Shown: positions 6,863 to 14,012 of the stretch, in pieces
Position numbering within the stretch: the first letter of the stretch is position 1
How the letters are laid out: every line of letters begins with the position of its first letter
Assembly (NCBI GenBank): GCA_934101625.1
Contig: CAKORV010000022.1
Coordinates: forward strand, 1 to 18,968
Length of the DNA: 18,968 nt
Direction of reading: 5' to 3'
From: an uncultured Bacilli bacterium
GTDB taxonomy: Bacteria > Bacillota_I > Bacilli_A > RF39 > UBA660
Notes under the pieces: model-generated
Told to the model about the DNA's origin: nothing
Seen by the model: only the letters and a program-made list of their open reading frames with translations
Databases searched by the model: none
Position numbers and translations under genes: made by a program

Positions 6863-8106
6863 TTATTTGGTTCTATTACTACTTCTATATAATTATCAAA
6901 CTTTAAGACTCTAGTAAACTTAATAAAATCTTTATAATTCAAATTTTTAATGAATATTAATTCATCTACTAAATAATCATAATCTATAATATCTTGAAAT
7001 TCTTTAAAATCATTATACAAGTTATCTCTTCCAAATGCTATATCAGAAATAATTGCTTTTTTAAATAGATCAAATTTTTTCTTAGTAATATCATTTTTCT
7101 TAAGTTCTTTAATTAACTCTTTAATATATTTATCTTTATGTTTAGTATATGCTTTAAAAGTAAATAATAATATATTTTCATTTCTACTACATTCATCACT
7201 GATTTTCTTTTCAATTATCTTTTTATCTAAAAGTTTATTAATAAATTTATTAGAAAATGAGAATTTAGCATACAAATAAATCATAAGATATGCTTGTATT
7301 AAAGTTTTATCATAATTAAGTGGTAATTCTTCCTTAAATGTTAAACCTACATATGGATTAGTAATATTCATTTTAATTACTTCTTTTCTCTTTCTAACTG
7401 GGAGTAAATCATATGAGATTTCTTTAACTTTCTTTTCATGTTTAGGAATGTTTTCATAAATACTTTCTACATATTTAATCATTTTATTTTCGTCAAAGTT
7501 ACCTGCGATAAGTAAGTATTTGTTTTCATCATAATAAAATGCATCATAACATAGTTTTAACATATCATAATCTATTTTATTAGTTGTTTCTGGATTACCT
7601 ATTACACTCAGTGACTTGTGTATTTTTTCATAACTATTATAAATATTTCTATCTAATAATCCACACATGGTATAAAAGTAATCATTCTTATCTATTTTAC
7701 ATTCTTCTATTATAGCTTTTCTAGAATGTTCTACATCATCCTTAGTAAATAAAGGTATATCCACTGCTTCAATTAACTCTTTAATAGACTTTTTAATATT
7801 TCTTATGCCTTCAAAATAATAAAATGTCTTATTATAGGTAGTAACTCCATTTCTTCCATAATTTCTTTTAGAAAAATTAGTATATATGTTACCATTCTTA
7901 GAATGTTCTCCTAATAAATGTTCTAGAAAATGTGCAACACCTGGTTCCACAGTATATTTTTTATTCTTGTATTTAAAATTAAACCATTTTCCATCAGACC
8001 CATAATTAATTACATATTTAACGTAGAATCTTTTTAGTTTATCACTTGGATATAAATAGAGTTTTACTCCATTACTTAATACATGTATTTTATATTTATC
8101 ATTCAT
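6859..8106 (-). CDS. M16 zinc metallopeptidase, YmfH-like (catalytic subunit)
   Basis: Peptidase family M16 (insulinase/processing-peptidase fold). The inverted zinc motif HxxEH is intact as HFLEH (59-63), with a likely third ligand Glu134 or Glu135 in AIIEECKID, about the expected 70-75 residues downstream. The N-terminal strand-rich segment (HVLSNGVKLYLYPSD) and the NYGRNGVTTYNKTFYYFEG stretch are family-typical. Length (415) matches YmfH of Bacillus. It overlaps the end of the upstream M16 gene by 8 bp and has an AAGGGGTGATG ribosome binding site inside it. The pair probably forms one heterodimeric, mostly cytoplasmic protease. Databases label YmfF/YmfH as linked with EF-P 5-aminopentanol modification, but the ymfI reductase gene is not in this window. 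Confidence 0.88.
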   Translation of the reverse strand: MNDKYKIHVLSNGVKLYLYPSDKLKRFYVKYVINYGSDGKWFNFKYKNKKYTVEPGVAHFLEHLLGEHSKNGNIYTNFSKRNYGRNGVTTYNKTFYYFEGIRNIKKSIKELIEAVDIPLFTKDDVEHSRKAIIEECKIDKNDYFYTMCGLLDRNIYNSYEKIHKSLSVIGNPETTNKIDYDMLKLCYDAFYYDENKYLLIAGNFDENKMIKYVESIYENIPKHEKKVKEISYDLLPVRKRKEVIKMNITNPYVGLTFKEELPLNYDKTLIQAYLMIYLYAKFSFSNKFINKLLDKKIIEKKISDECSRNENILLFTFKAYTKHKDKYIKELIKELKKNDITKKKFDLFKKAIISDIAFGRDNLYNDFKEFQDIIDYDYLVDELIFIKNLNYKDFIKFTRVLKFDNYIEVVIEPNN

Positions 8107-9343
8107 CCTTCATCACCCCTTTATAAAAGAATATATTAGTTCTTTCAAATGTATTAAAATAATTAATAATATCTTCTTCATCATATTTATCTAAATTATT
8201 AAGAAATTCTAATTGATCATAATTATCATAAGGTTTCATAATATGCTCGAATGACATTTTAAACATTCTATTCATATTTTCTTCTAATGTATATAAATCA
8301 TCTTTATAAGCTTGTTTATCCTCATTCAATAATTTTTTAACATAAGTTTTATTCTTCATTAAATTGAACGCTTCTTCTACTCCACTTATAAATTTATCTT
8401 TATTATTTTTATCTATCTGAGCAGATATGAGTATTCTTCTTTTATAATATTTATATGAAAATCCAAATGAATAAACTAAACCATATTTACTTCTTAATAT
8501 ACTAAATAAAGGTCCATGAGAACTATTCATAATATTATTAATAAAATCAAGTAATGCAATATCTCTTTTTTTAAATCTATAAGTTATATAAATCCTAGAT
8601 AAATTGGTTTTATCACTTACTATTTCGTAGTCTTTATTCTTTTTCATTAATTTTTTATCATCAATATAATTAAGTTTTTTTATGTTAGACTTAAAGCTCA
8701 AGAATTTTCTAAATAGTTTATAATCTTCATCACTCACATTGCCCATTATTAAGCCTTTATAAAAGTTCTTGAATATTTTATCATGTAATTCTTTTAAGTC
8801 CTCAGAACTATATTCATTTATTGTTCTAACAATTTCATCTTTATTATTTAAAGAATAGTTATACTCAGATGTATCTTTAAAATTATACTTAAGATATTCT
8901 AAATACATAATATTATTTTCATTTTTAAGATAACTTTTAATATAGTTTAATTCCCTGTTTTTTATATCTTTTAAAGACTTTTTATTATATTTAACTTTAA
9001 ATAGCATATCATTTATAAAAGTCATTAAGTCTAAATAATATTCATCATTTAAAACATATTTATTCAAAAAATGTATATTTACTTCAAACATTAGATATTT
9101 ACCAAAAGTATAAGAGCCACTTCCAATAAAGAAATTATATAGCTCTTTTATTCTAGTTTGTATTTTAGGTACAGAATTATATACTTTATTATTTTCAAAT
9201 ATATAACTAGAAAGTAATTTTAAGCCAATAAAGTTTTTCAAATTATTTTCAACTTTAAAATTTAATTTAATTCTAATACTTGAAAATCCTTCTATTTTAT
9301 ATAAATACATTTCATTATCATTAATTAAATTATTATAATTCAC
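8099..9343 (-). CDS. M16 peptidase-like protein, YmfF-like (non-catalytic subunit)
   Basis: This is a second M16-fold protein without an HxxEH motif. It keeps the substrate-side element seen in non-catalytic M16 halves, LFSILRSKYGLVYSFGF (about residues 280-296 from the chosen start). The order, inactive partner first and HxxEH-bearing partner second, is that of Bacillus ymfF-ymfH, and the 8-bp overlap implies translational coupling. I favour a GTG start at 9343: an AAGGGTGG ribosome binding site lies about 9 bases upstream, and the resulting MNYNNLINDNEMYLYKI start is reasonable. The longer reading from ATG 9382 has no ribosome binding site and would add a run of five valines. The gene ends in TGA, showing standard stop usage. 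I could not find a convincing promoter for this pair. Confidence 0.85.
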   Translation of the reverse strand: MNYNNLINDNEMYLYKIEGFSSIRIKLNFKVENNLKNFIGLKLLSSYIFENNKVYNSVPKIQTRIKELYNFFIGSGSYTFGKYLMFEVNIHFLNKYVLNDEYYLDLMTFINDMLFKVKYNKKSLKDIKNRELNYIKSYLKNENNIMYLEYLKYNFKDTSEYNYSLNNKDEIVRTINEYSSEDLKELHDKIFKNFYKGLIMGNVSDEDYKLFRKFLSFKSNIKKLNYIDDKKLMKKNKDYEIVSDKTNLSRIYITYRFKKRDIALLDFINNIMNSSHGPLFSILRSKYGLVYSFGFSYKYYKRRILISAQIDKNNKDKFISGVEEAFNLMKNKTYVKKLLNEDKQAYKDDLYTLEENMNRMFKMSFEHIMKPYDNYDQLEFLNNLDKYDEEDIINYFNTFERTNIFFYKGVMKDE

Positions 9344-9375
9344 TACAACCACCACCCTTATTTTATCATATATTT

Positions 9376-9404
9376 TTGACATTAAAAGATAAAAAGTATA
9401 TAAT
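9376..9404 (+). promoter_or_regulatory. Perfect consensus promoter for the Fic-domain gene
   Basis: TTGACA (9376-9381), a 17-bp spacer and TATAAT (9399-9404) match the vegetative sigma consensus at all twelve positions, which predicts strong constitutive transcription. An AAGGAG ribosome binding site (9413-9418) lies 8 bases before the ATG at 9427. Confidence 0.88.
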
Positions 9405-9426
9405 TTAAGTATAAGGAGACGTTGTT

Positions 9427-10386
9427 ATGGATTATAATGAAATTAGTAGTGAAGAACTAAGTTTATTAGAAACAGCTTTTAAATTATATAATATTTCGAA
9501 ATCTCATAGTAATATTTATAGAAGTGATGACCATTCAATATGTAAAAATCTAATATTGCAGTACTACAGATTAATTAGACCTAATCATAGTAAAATGGTT
9601 TCTACATTTAAAAGAAAATATGTTTCTAATGAGGCTTTGGTTGAAAAAAATGATACTAACGAAGAAAGAAAGGGATTATCTTTAGTGTATGATTATATAC
9701 AAGGTTTTGATATTAATCATGATGATTTTAACATATTTATAAATTCAATGATTATTCATCAAATTTTATATAAACCTTTAGATGATAAGAATGCTAAAGA
9801 ATATGAAGAATTAAATAGTAAAGCTAGAAAGTTATTAATTGAAGCAAAGAAAGAAAAAAGTTTAGATAAATATAATAAAGCTAAAGAAATGTTAAAGTTG
9901 GGAGAAAAGACTAAATTTGGTGGTGCTTTAAGAACAGAATCTGTTGTTATGAGGGATTACAATATAGATGTTCCTGATGGTAAAGATGTTATGAGAATTA
10001 TGAATTCATATTTATCGAGTGAGAAAAAGGAAGAATATAATAAAGCATTAAACAATCCTAATATTTTAGAGTATATTGCTTATTCTGTTAAAACCACTGG
10101 TTATTTAATTGGAATACAACCGTTTAAAGATGGTAATAAAAGAACATTTCGTGCATTACTTAATTTGATGTTCAAGAAAAGAAATTTACCACCTGTTTAT
10201 ATTGTTAAAAAAGAAAGAAAAGCATATCATGATGCATTAGAAAAAGGAATAGTAGATAATGATTATAATGATTTAATTACTTTCTATTATTATAAAGTAT
10301 GTGATTCAATTTATGAATTAGATTTTAAACCTAGATTTGAAGGAAAGAAAAAAGAGAGTATAGACTCTCCTAGTAAGAATTTATAG
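9427..10386 (+). CDS. Fic/DOC-domain protein with catalytic His replaced by Gln
   Basis: Fic proteins normally transfer AMP or other nucleotide moieties to protein hydroxyls, using the motif HPFx(D/E)GN(G/K)R. Here the motif is QPFKDGNKRTFRALLNLMF (231-249). The anion-binding DGNKR part is intact, but the catalytic His is Gln231 (codon CAA, one base from CAT/CAC). Other Fic helices are present: SVVMRDYNIDVPDGKDVMRIMNSYL (172-196) and ILEYIAYSVKTTGYLIGI leading into the motif. EALVEKNDT (69-77) may be a degenerate inhibitory segment (compare IEGN). A charged Lys/Glu-rich insertion spans about 122-160. Expression signals are strong, so it does not look like a decaying gene. It may be a pseudoenzyme or have altered chemistry. 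It sits next to a toxin-antitoxin locus and points away from the M16 genes. Confidence 0.8.
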   Translation: MDYNEISSEELSLLETAFKLYNISKSHSNIYRSDDHSICKNLILQYYRLIRPNHSKMVSTFKRKYVSNEALVEKNDTNEERKGLSLVYDYIQGFDINHDDFNIFINSMIIHQILYKPLDDKNAKEYEELNSKARKLLIEAKKEKSLDKYNKAKEMLKLGEKTKFGGALRTESVVMRDYNIDVPDGKDVMRIMNSYLSSEKKEEYNKALNNPNILEYIAYSVKTTGYLIGIQPFKDGNKRTFRALLNLMFKKRNLPPVYIVKKERKAYHDALEKGIVDNDYNDLITFYYYKVCDSIYELDFKPRFEGKKKESIDSPSKNL

Positions 10387-10387
10387 T

Positions 10388-10413
10388 ACTTTCACTTAAG
10401 TGAAGGTATTTTT
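10388..10413 (+). terminator. Rho-independent terminator after the Fic gene
   Basis: A 20-base near-perfect palindrome (10388-10407, core TTCACTTAAGTGAA) begins 2 bases after the Fic stop codon and is followed by TTTTT on the plus strand. On the minus strand the same hairpin lacks a good T run, so it would be at best a weak end for the orphan antitoxin RNA coming the other way. Confidence 0.8.
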
Positions 10414-10441
10414 ATATATTTCAAAAGTATTAATTTTTTTT

Positions 10442-10570
10442 CATACATTTTCGACCGAGATCATTTATAACTCGCACCACTCGGAAGCGACTAACATTTC
10501 GCAATTGGAATCATTTATAACCCACACCATCCATAAGTGGCTAACATTTACTATTGAATTGCTTTAACGT
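10442..10570 (-). ncRNA. Orphan copy of the type III antitoxin RNA
   Basis: This second antitoxin-like RNA lies downstream of the toxin, with no toxin gene of its own. It contains two full repeat units (about 10500-10549 and 10451-10499) plus the start of a third (10442-10450), as in the upstream copy. In the first unit the hairpin stem is GCCAC/GTGGG instead of GCCGC/GCGGG. Two substitutions (10524 and 10538) thus preserve pairing, which suggests the RNA fold is under selection. It has its own promoter. No terminator like the one before the toxin is present, and the RNA may run to the Fic terminator hairpin. Confidence 0.7.
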
Positions 10571-10576
10571 AAGTAA

Positions 10577-10605
10577 AGTATACTATATGTTTTAGAAAAT
10601 ATCAA
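10577..10605 (-). promoter_or_regulatory. Promoter of the orphan antitoxin RNA
   Basis: TTGATA (10600-10605), 17 bp, TATACT (10577-10582) on the minus strand. It matches the upstream antitoxin promoter except for one -35 base (TTGATA in place of TTGACA), so it may be somewhat weaker. Confidence 0.7.
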
Positions 10606-10639
10606 ATTTACCATACCTATTTATATTATATTTATTTGT

Positions 10640-11107
10640 TTATTTTATTTCTTCTAACATAATTTCCTTTATTTTATCTATGTCTGGGAAAAATAAATTT
10701 CTTCCCTGCTTTTTCATTGCTAATAATGAATTAAAATTTTCTAATATTTCATCTTTTAAATTGTCTGCTACTCTAACAGGTGCACCGTTAATTGTATGGG
10801 GATGATCTATATATTTTTCTAAAGTCGGAAAAGAATTTTGTAATAGTATAACTGACTTTTTATTAGCAATTTCTCCTATCATTATAGATTTACAACTACC
10901 ATACTTTGCTATTTTCTTTTCTATTATTTTTTGATATTTGTCTACTTTACTGCTTAAGGGAATAAACCATAGTATATCTTTGTCTTTGATAGTAAAATAC
11001 GTAGGTCTTGCTTTACCATTTTCATGGTTAATCATTAAACCTTTATCATTTATTTTATCAAAAAATTCATCTTTAATATGATAGATATATCCTGTACGTA
11101 CTTGCAT
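10640..11107 (-). CDS. Type III toxin-antitoxin endoribonuclease toxin, CptN/ToxN-like
   Basis: The protein (155 residues from the ATG at 11107) carries stretches I associate with CptIN-family toxins: TGYIYHIKDEFF, ARPTYFTIKDKDILWFIPLSSKVDKYQKI, YGSCKSIMI, SVILLQNSFPTLEKYIDHPHT, and a C-terminal NLFFPDIDKIKEIM. These toxins are RNases neutralised by a small repetitive RNA encoded just upstream. That is exactly the arrangement here: promoter, two-and-a-bit 50-nt repeats, terminator, toxin. An AAAGGAG ribosome binding site directly abuts the in-frame ATG at 11119, so the ATG at 11107 is the better start and matches family N-termini. Expression should depend on read-through of the terminator. 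The family name is from memory; the locus architecture supports it independently. Confidence 0.8.
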   Translation of the reverse strand: MQVRTGYIYHIKDEFFDKINDKGLMINHENGKARPTYFTIKDKDILWFIPLSSKVDKYQKIIEKKIAKYGSCKSIMIGEIANKKSVILLQNSFPTLEKYIDHPHTINGAPVRVADNLKDEILENFNSLLAMKKQGRNLFFPDIDKIKEIMLEEIK

Positions 11108-11150
11108 ATATATTATCATCTCCTTTTTAAAATATATTTTATCACATTAT

Positions 11151-11182
11151 AAAAGAAAACTCTATCATAAGATAAAGTTTTC
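11151..11182 (-). terminator. Attenuating terminator between antitoxin RNA and toxin
   Basis: A 12-bp stem (GAAAACTTTATC on the minus strand with GATAGAGTTTTC, one G-U pair) and a 4-base loop are followed by TTTT. Type III loci carry such a terminator so that antitoxin RNA is made in excess over toxin mRNA. It lies outside the duplicated segment. Confidence 0.88.
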
Positions 11183-11310
11183 AAACATTTTCGACCGAGA
11201 TCATTTATAACTCGCACCACTCGGAAGCGACTAACATTTCGCGATTGGAATCATTTATAACCCGCACCATCCATAAGCGGCTAACATTTACTATTGAATT
11301 GCTTCAACGT
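11155..11310 (-). ncRNA. Type III antitoxin RNA (CptI/ToxI-like), cognate copy
   Basis: From a start near 11310 the minus-strand RNA contains unit A (11289-11240), unit B (11239-11191) and a third partial unit (11190-11182), with a period of 49-50 nt, before the terminator. Each full unit begins AAATGTTAG and holds a hairpin, GCCGC...GCGGG in A and GTCGC...GCGAG in B, enclosing an 11-base loop ending in TGGT. It then continues GTTATAAATGAT. The C-G to U-A swap between units keeps the pairing. A-rich unit junctions fit cleavage by the cognate toxin into single-repeat RNAs, as known for ToxI. A pseudoknot is expected from the family but was not modelled. Confidence 0.8.
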
Positions 11311-11370
11311 AAGTAAAGTATACTATATTTTTTAGAAAATGTCAAATTAAGCATACCCATTTATATTATA
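11181..11370. repeat. Direct repeat copy 2 (antitoxin unit, upstream of toxin)
   Basis: Partner of 10441-10630. It spans about 25 bp upstream of the -35 box, the promoter, and the antitoxin repeats, stopping at the terminator stem. The sequence TATAATATAAATRGGTATG ahead of the promoter is also conserved between copies, so the duplication took in the whole transcription unit rather than only the RNA. Confidence 0.92.
11317..11345 (-). promoter_or_regulatory. Antitoxin RNA promoter
   Basis: TTGACA (11340-11345), a 17-bp spacer and TATACT (11317-11322) on the minus strand form a near-consensus, strong promoter, as expected for a labile RNA antitoxin that must exceed its toxin. It lies 45 bp after the ppdK stop codon. 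I see no terminator between ppdK and it, so ppdK read-through may also contribute. Confidence 0.85.
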
Positions 11371-11389
11371 TTCATTTTTAATTATTTTA

Positions 11390-14011
11390 CTAATTATTTG
11401 CTTTAATTGCAGCTTGTGCAGCAGCTAATCTAGCAATTGGTACTCTGTATGGTGAGCATGATACATAATCAAGTCCAACATTATGACAGAATTCAACACT
11501 TGATGGATCTCCACCATGTTCTCCACATATTCCTAAATGAATATTAGGATTTGCTTCTCTACCCATTGTCGCAGCCATTTTAACTAATTTACCAACACCT
11601 TTTTGGTCTAATTTAGCAAATGGATCATTTTCATAGATTTTCTTATCATAATAAGCACCTAAGAATTTACCAGCATCATCTCTTGAGAAACCAAATGTCA
11701 TTTGAGTTAAATCATTAGTTCCAAATGAGAAGAAATCTGCTTCAGTAGCAATTTCATCTGCAGTTAATGCAGCTCTTGGAATTTCAATCATTGTACCAAC
11801 ATGATATTCCATATCAAAGTTTTCATTTTTTATAATTTCATCTGCAGTAGCGCAAACAACATTTTTAACATATTTTAATTCTTTTACTTCTCCTACTAGA
11901 GGTATCATAATTTCAGGAACAATTTTCTTATTTAATTTTCTAGAAACATTAATTGCAGCTTTTATAACAGCTCTTGTTTGCATCTTAGCAATTTCAGGGA
12001 ATGTTACAGCTAAACGACAACCCCTGTGTCCCATCATTGGATTAAATTCATGAAGTGATGCAATAATGTTTTTAACTTGTTCAATAGTTTTACCTTGACT
12101 ATCAGCAAGTAATTTAATATCTGCTTCTTCAGTAGGAACGAATTCATGAAGTGGTGGATCTAAGTATCTAATAGTTACACTATAGCCTTCCATTGCTTCA
12201 TATAGTTCTTCAAAGTCTTTTTGTTGCATTGGTTCAATTTTTTCTAATGCATGTTCTCTTTCTTCAACTGTATCTGATACTATCATTTCTCTAATAGCAG
12301 CAATTCTATCAGGTTCAAAGAACATATGCTCAGTTCTACAAAGACCAATACCCTCAGCACCTAATTCACGTGCTTTTTTCGCATCTCTTGGAGTATCTGC
12401 ATTAGTTCTAACAGATAATCTTCTATATTTATCAGCCCATGCCATAATTCTTTCAAATTCTCCAGTAATTGTAGCATCAACTTTATTAATTAATCCTTCA
12501 TAAATTCTACCAGTAGTACCATCTATTGAAATTTCACTACCTTCAATAAATGTAACACCGCCTAATACGAATTTTTTATTTTCTTCGTCCATTATAATTT
12601 CTTGACATCCTGATACACAGCAAGTACCCATACCACGAGCAACAACTGCAGCATGACTTGTCATACCACCACGAACAGTTAAAATTCCTTCACTTGCTTT
12701 CATACCTTCAATATCTTCTGGTGAAGTTTCTAATCTTACTAATACTACTTTTTCTCCGTTTTCATGAGCAGTTTTAGCATCGTCTGCAGTAAATACTACT
12801 TTACCACTAGCAGCACCAGGAGATGCAGCAAGACCTTTACCGATTTCATGAGCATTCTTTAATGCTTCAGCATCAAATGTAGGGTGTAATAAAGTATCTA
12901 AATTTCTAGGATCAATCATTAATACTGCTTCTTTATCAGTAATTTTACCTTCATCAACTAAATCACATGCAATCTTAAGTGCAGCCTTAGCTGTTCTCTT
13001 ACCATTTCTTGTTTGTAACATATATAAATGTTCATTTTCAATAGTAAATTCCATGTCTTGCATATCATGATAATGATCTTCTAGTTTATTACAAATACTA
13101 ACAAATTCATCATATACATTAGGCATAACTTCTTTTAAATGAGAGATAGGTTCTGGAGTACGAACACCCGCAACTACATCTTCTCCTTGAGCATTCATTA
13201 AGAATTCACCCATTAAATGTTTTTCACCAGTAGCAGGATCTCTTGTAAATGCAACACCAGTTCCAGATGTTTCACCCATATTACCAAATGCCATCATTTG
13301 TACATTTACTGCAGTACCCCAACTATAAGGAATATCATTATCTCTTCTATATACATTAGCTCTTGGATTATCCCATGATCTAAATACAGCTTTAATAGCA
13401 CCCATTAGTTGTTCAACTGGATCTGTAGGAAATTCACTACCTACTTTACTCTTATATTCTTCTTTAAACTCATTAGCAAGTTCTTTTAAGTCTTCAGCAG
13501 TTAACTCAACATCTAGTGTAACTCCTTTTCTTTCTTTCATTTTGTCGATTAAAGTTTCAAAGTATTTCTTACCCACTTCCATAACTACATCAGAATACAT
13601 TTGAATAAATCTTCTATAACAGTCCCAAGCCCATCTAGGATTATTACTCTTTCTTGCTAAAACTTCAACAACTTCTTCATTTAACCCTAAATTTAAAATA
13701 GTATCCATCATACCAGGCATACTAGCTCTAGCACCACTTCTAACTGATACAAGTAAAGGATTCTCTATATCACCAAACTTTTTACCAGTAATACTTTCCA
13801 TTTTTTTAATATTCTCAAATATTTCATTTTGAATATCTTCACTTATTTTTTTACCATCATCATAATATCTTGTACAAGCTTCAGTTGTGATAGTAAATCC
13901 TTGAGGTACTGGTAAACCTAATTTAGTCATTTCTGCTAAGTTAGCACCTTTACCACCAAGTAAATTTCTCATATCCTTGTTTCCTTCAGAAAACAAATAA
14001 ACATATTTCAT
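11390..14011 (-). CDS. ppdK: Pyruvate, phosphate dikinase
   Basis: PPDK interconverts pyruvate + ATP + Pi and PEP + AMP + PPi; in many anaerobes it works in glycolysis or anaplerosis. The 873 residues are full length. The N-terminal ATP-grasp part includes GGKGANLAEM (19-28), SVRSGARASMPGMMDTILNLG (89-109) and GMGETSGTGVAFTRDP-like GNMGETSGTGVAFTRDP (243-259). The swivelling domain carries phospho-His453 in GGMTSHAAVVARG. The C-terminal TIM barrel has GLCRTEHMFF, MIPLVGEV, SFGTNDLTQMTFGFSRDD and the catalytic Cys829 in GICGEHGGDP. The start ATG follows the tdk stop by 1 bp, with an AAAGGATGG ribosome binding site inside the tdk end, so it is translationally coupled as the last gene of xer-tdk-ppdK. 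No PPDK regulatory protein gene is adjacent. Confidence 0.97.
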   Translation of the reverse strand: MKYVYLFSEGNKDMRNLLGGKGANLAEMTKLGLPVPQGFTITTEACTRYYDDGKKISEDIQNEIFENIKKMESITGKKFGDIENPLLVSVRSGARASMPGMMDTILNLGLNEEVVEVLARKSNNPRWAWDCYRRFIQMYSDVVMEVGKKYFETLIDKMKERKGVTLDVELTAEDLKELANEFKEEYKSKVGSEFPTDPVEQLMGAIKAVFRSWDNPRANVYRRDNDIPYSWGTAVNVQMMAFGNMGETSGTGVAFTRDPATGEKHLMGEFLMNAQGEDVVAGVRTPEPISHLKEVMPNVYDEFVSICNKLEDHYHDMQDMEFTIENEHLYMLQTRNGKRTAKAALKIACDLVDEGKITDKEAVLMIDPRNLDTLLHPTFDAEALKNAHEIGKGLAASPGAASGKVVFTADDAKTAHENGEKVVLVRLETSPEDIEGMKASEGILTVRGGMTSHAAVVARGMGTCCVSGCQEIIMDEENKKFVLGGVTFIEGSEISIDGTTGRIYEGLINKVDATITGEFERIMAWADKYRRLSVRTNADTPRDAKKARELGAEGIGLCRTEHMFFEPDRIAAIREMIVSDTVEEREHALEKIEPMQQKDFEELYEAMEGYSVTIRYLDPPLHEFVPTEEADIKLLADSQGKTIEQVKNIIASLHEFNPMMGHRGCRLAVTFPEIAKMQTRAVIKAAINVSRKLNKKIVPEIMIPLVGEVKELKYVKNVVCATADEIIKNENFDMEYHVGTMIEIPRAALTADEIATEADFFSFGTNDLTQMTFGFSRDDAGKFLGAYYDKKIYENDPFAKLDQKGVGKLVKMAATMGREANPNIHLGICGEHGGDPSSVEFCHNVGLDYVSCSPYRVPIARLAAAQAAIKANN

Positions 14012-14012
14012 G

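Larger units (their letters stand above)
10441..10630. repeat. Direct repeat copy 1 (antitoxin unit, downstream of toxin)
   Basis: This 190-bp segment matches 11181-11370 in the same orientation at a constant offset of 740 bp, with 10 mismatches by my count (about 95% identity). It includes a promoter and the antitoxin RNA repeats but not the terminator. Similarity stops abruptly on both sides. The two copies bracket the toxin gene. Confidence 0.92.

Noticed and set aside
8099..8101. Mycoplasma-type code with TGA as tryptophan, suggested by the extreme AT content
   Set aside because: TGA ends the YmfF-like, tdk and xer genes at sensible family lengths, and Trp is encoded by TGG throughout.
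9343..9382. Longer start for the YmfF-like protein at ATG 9382
   Set aside because: There is no ribosome binding site before it, it would add an odd five-valine run, and the AAGGGTGG site fits the GTG at 9343. It is not fully excluded.
11190..11289. T-box riboswitch, because the minus strand reads GGATGGTGCGGGTT
   Set aside because: It lacks the full AGGGTGGNACCGCG box and specifier stem, it is repeated in tandem, and the downstream gene is not an aminoacyl-tRNA synthetase or amino-acid gene.
10441..11370. The long direct repeats as insertion-sequence ends, a miniature transposon or a CRISPR array
   Set aside because: There are no terminal inverted repeats, target duplications or transposase gene, and only two units occur per copy. 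Promoter plus structured repeats beside a CptN-like toxin explains them better.
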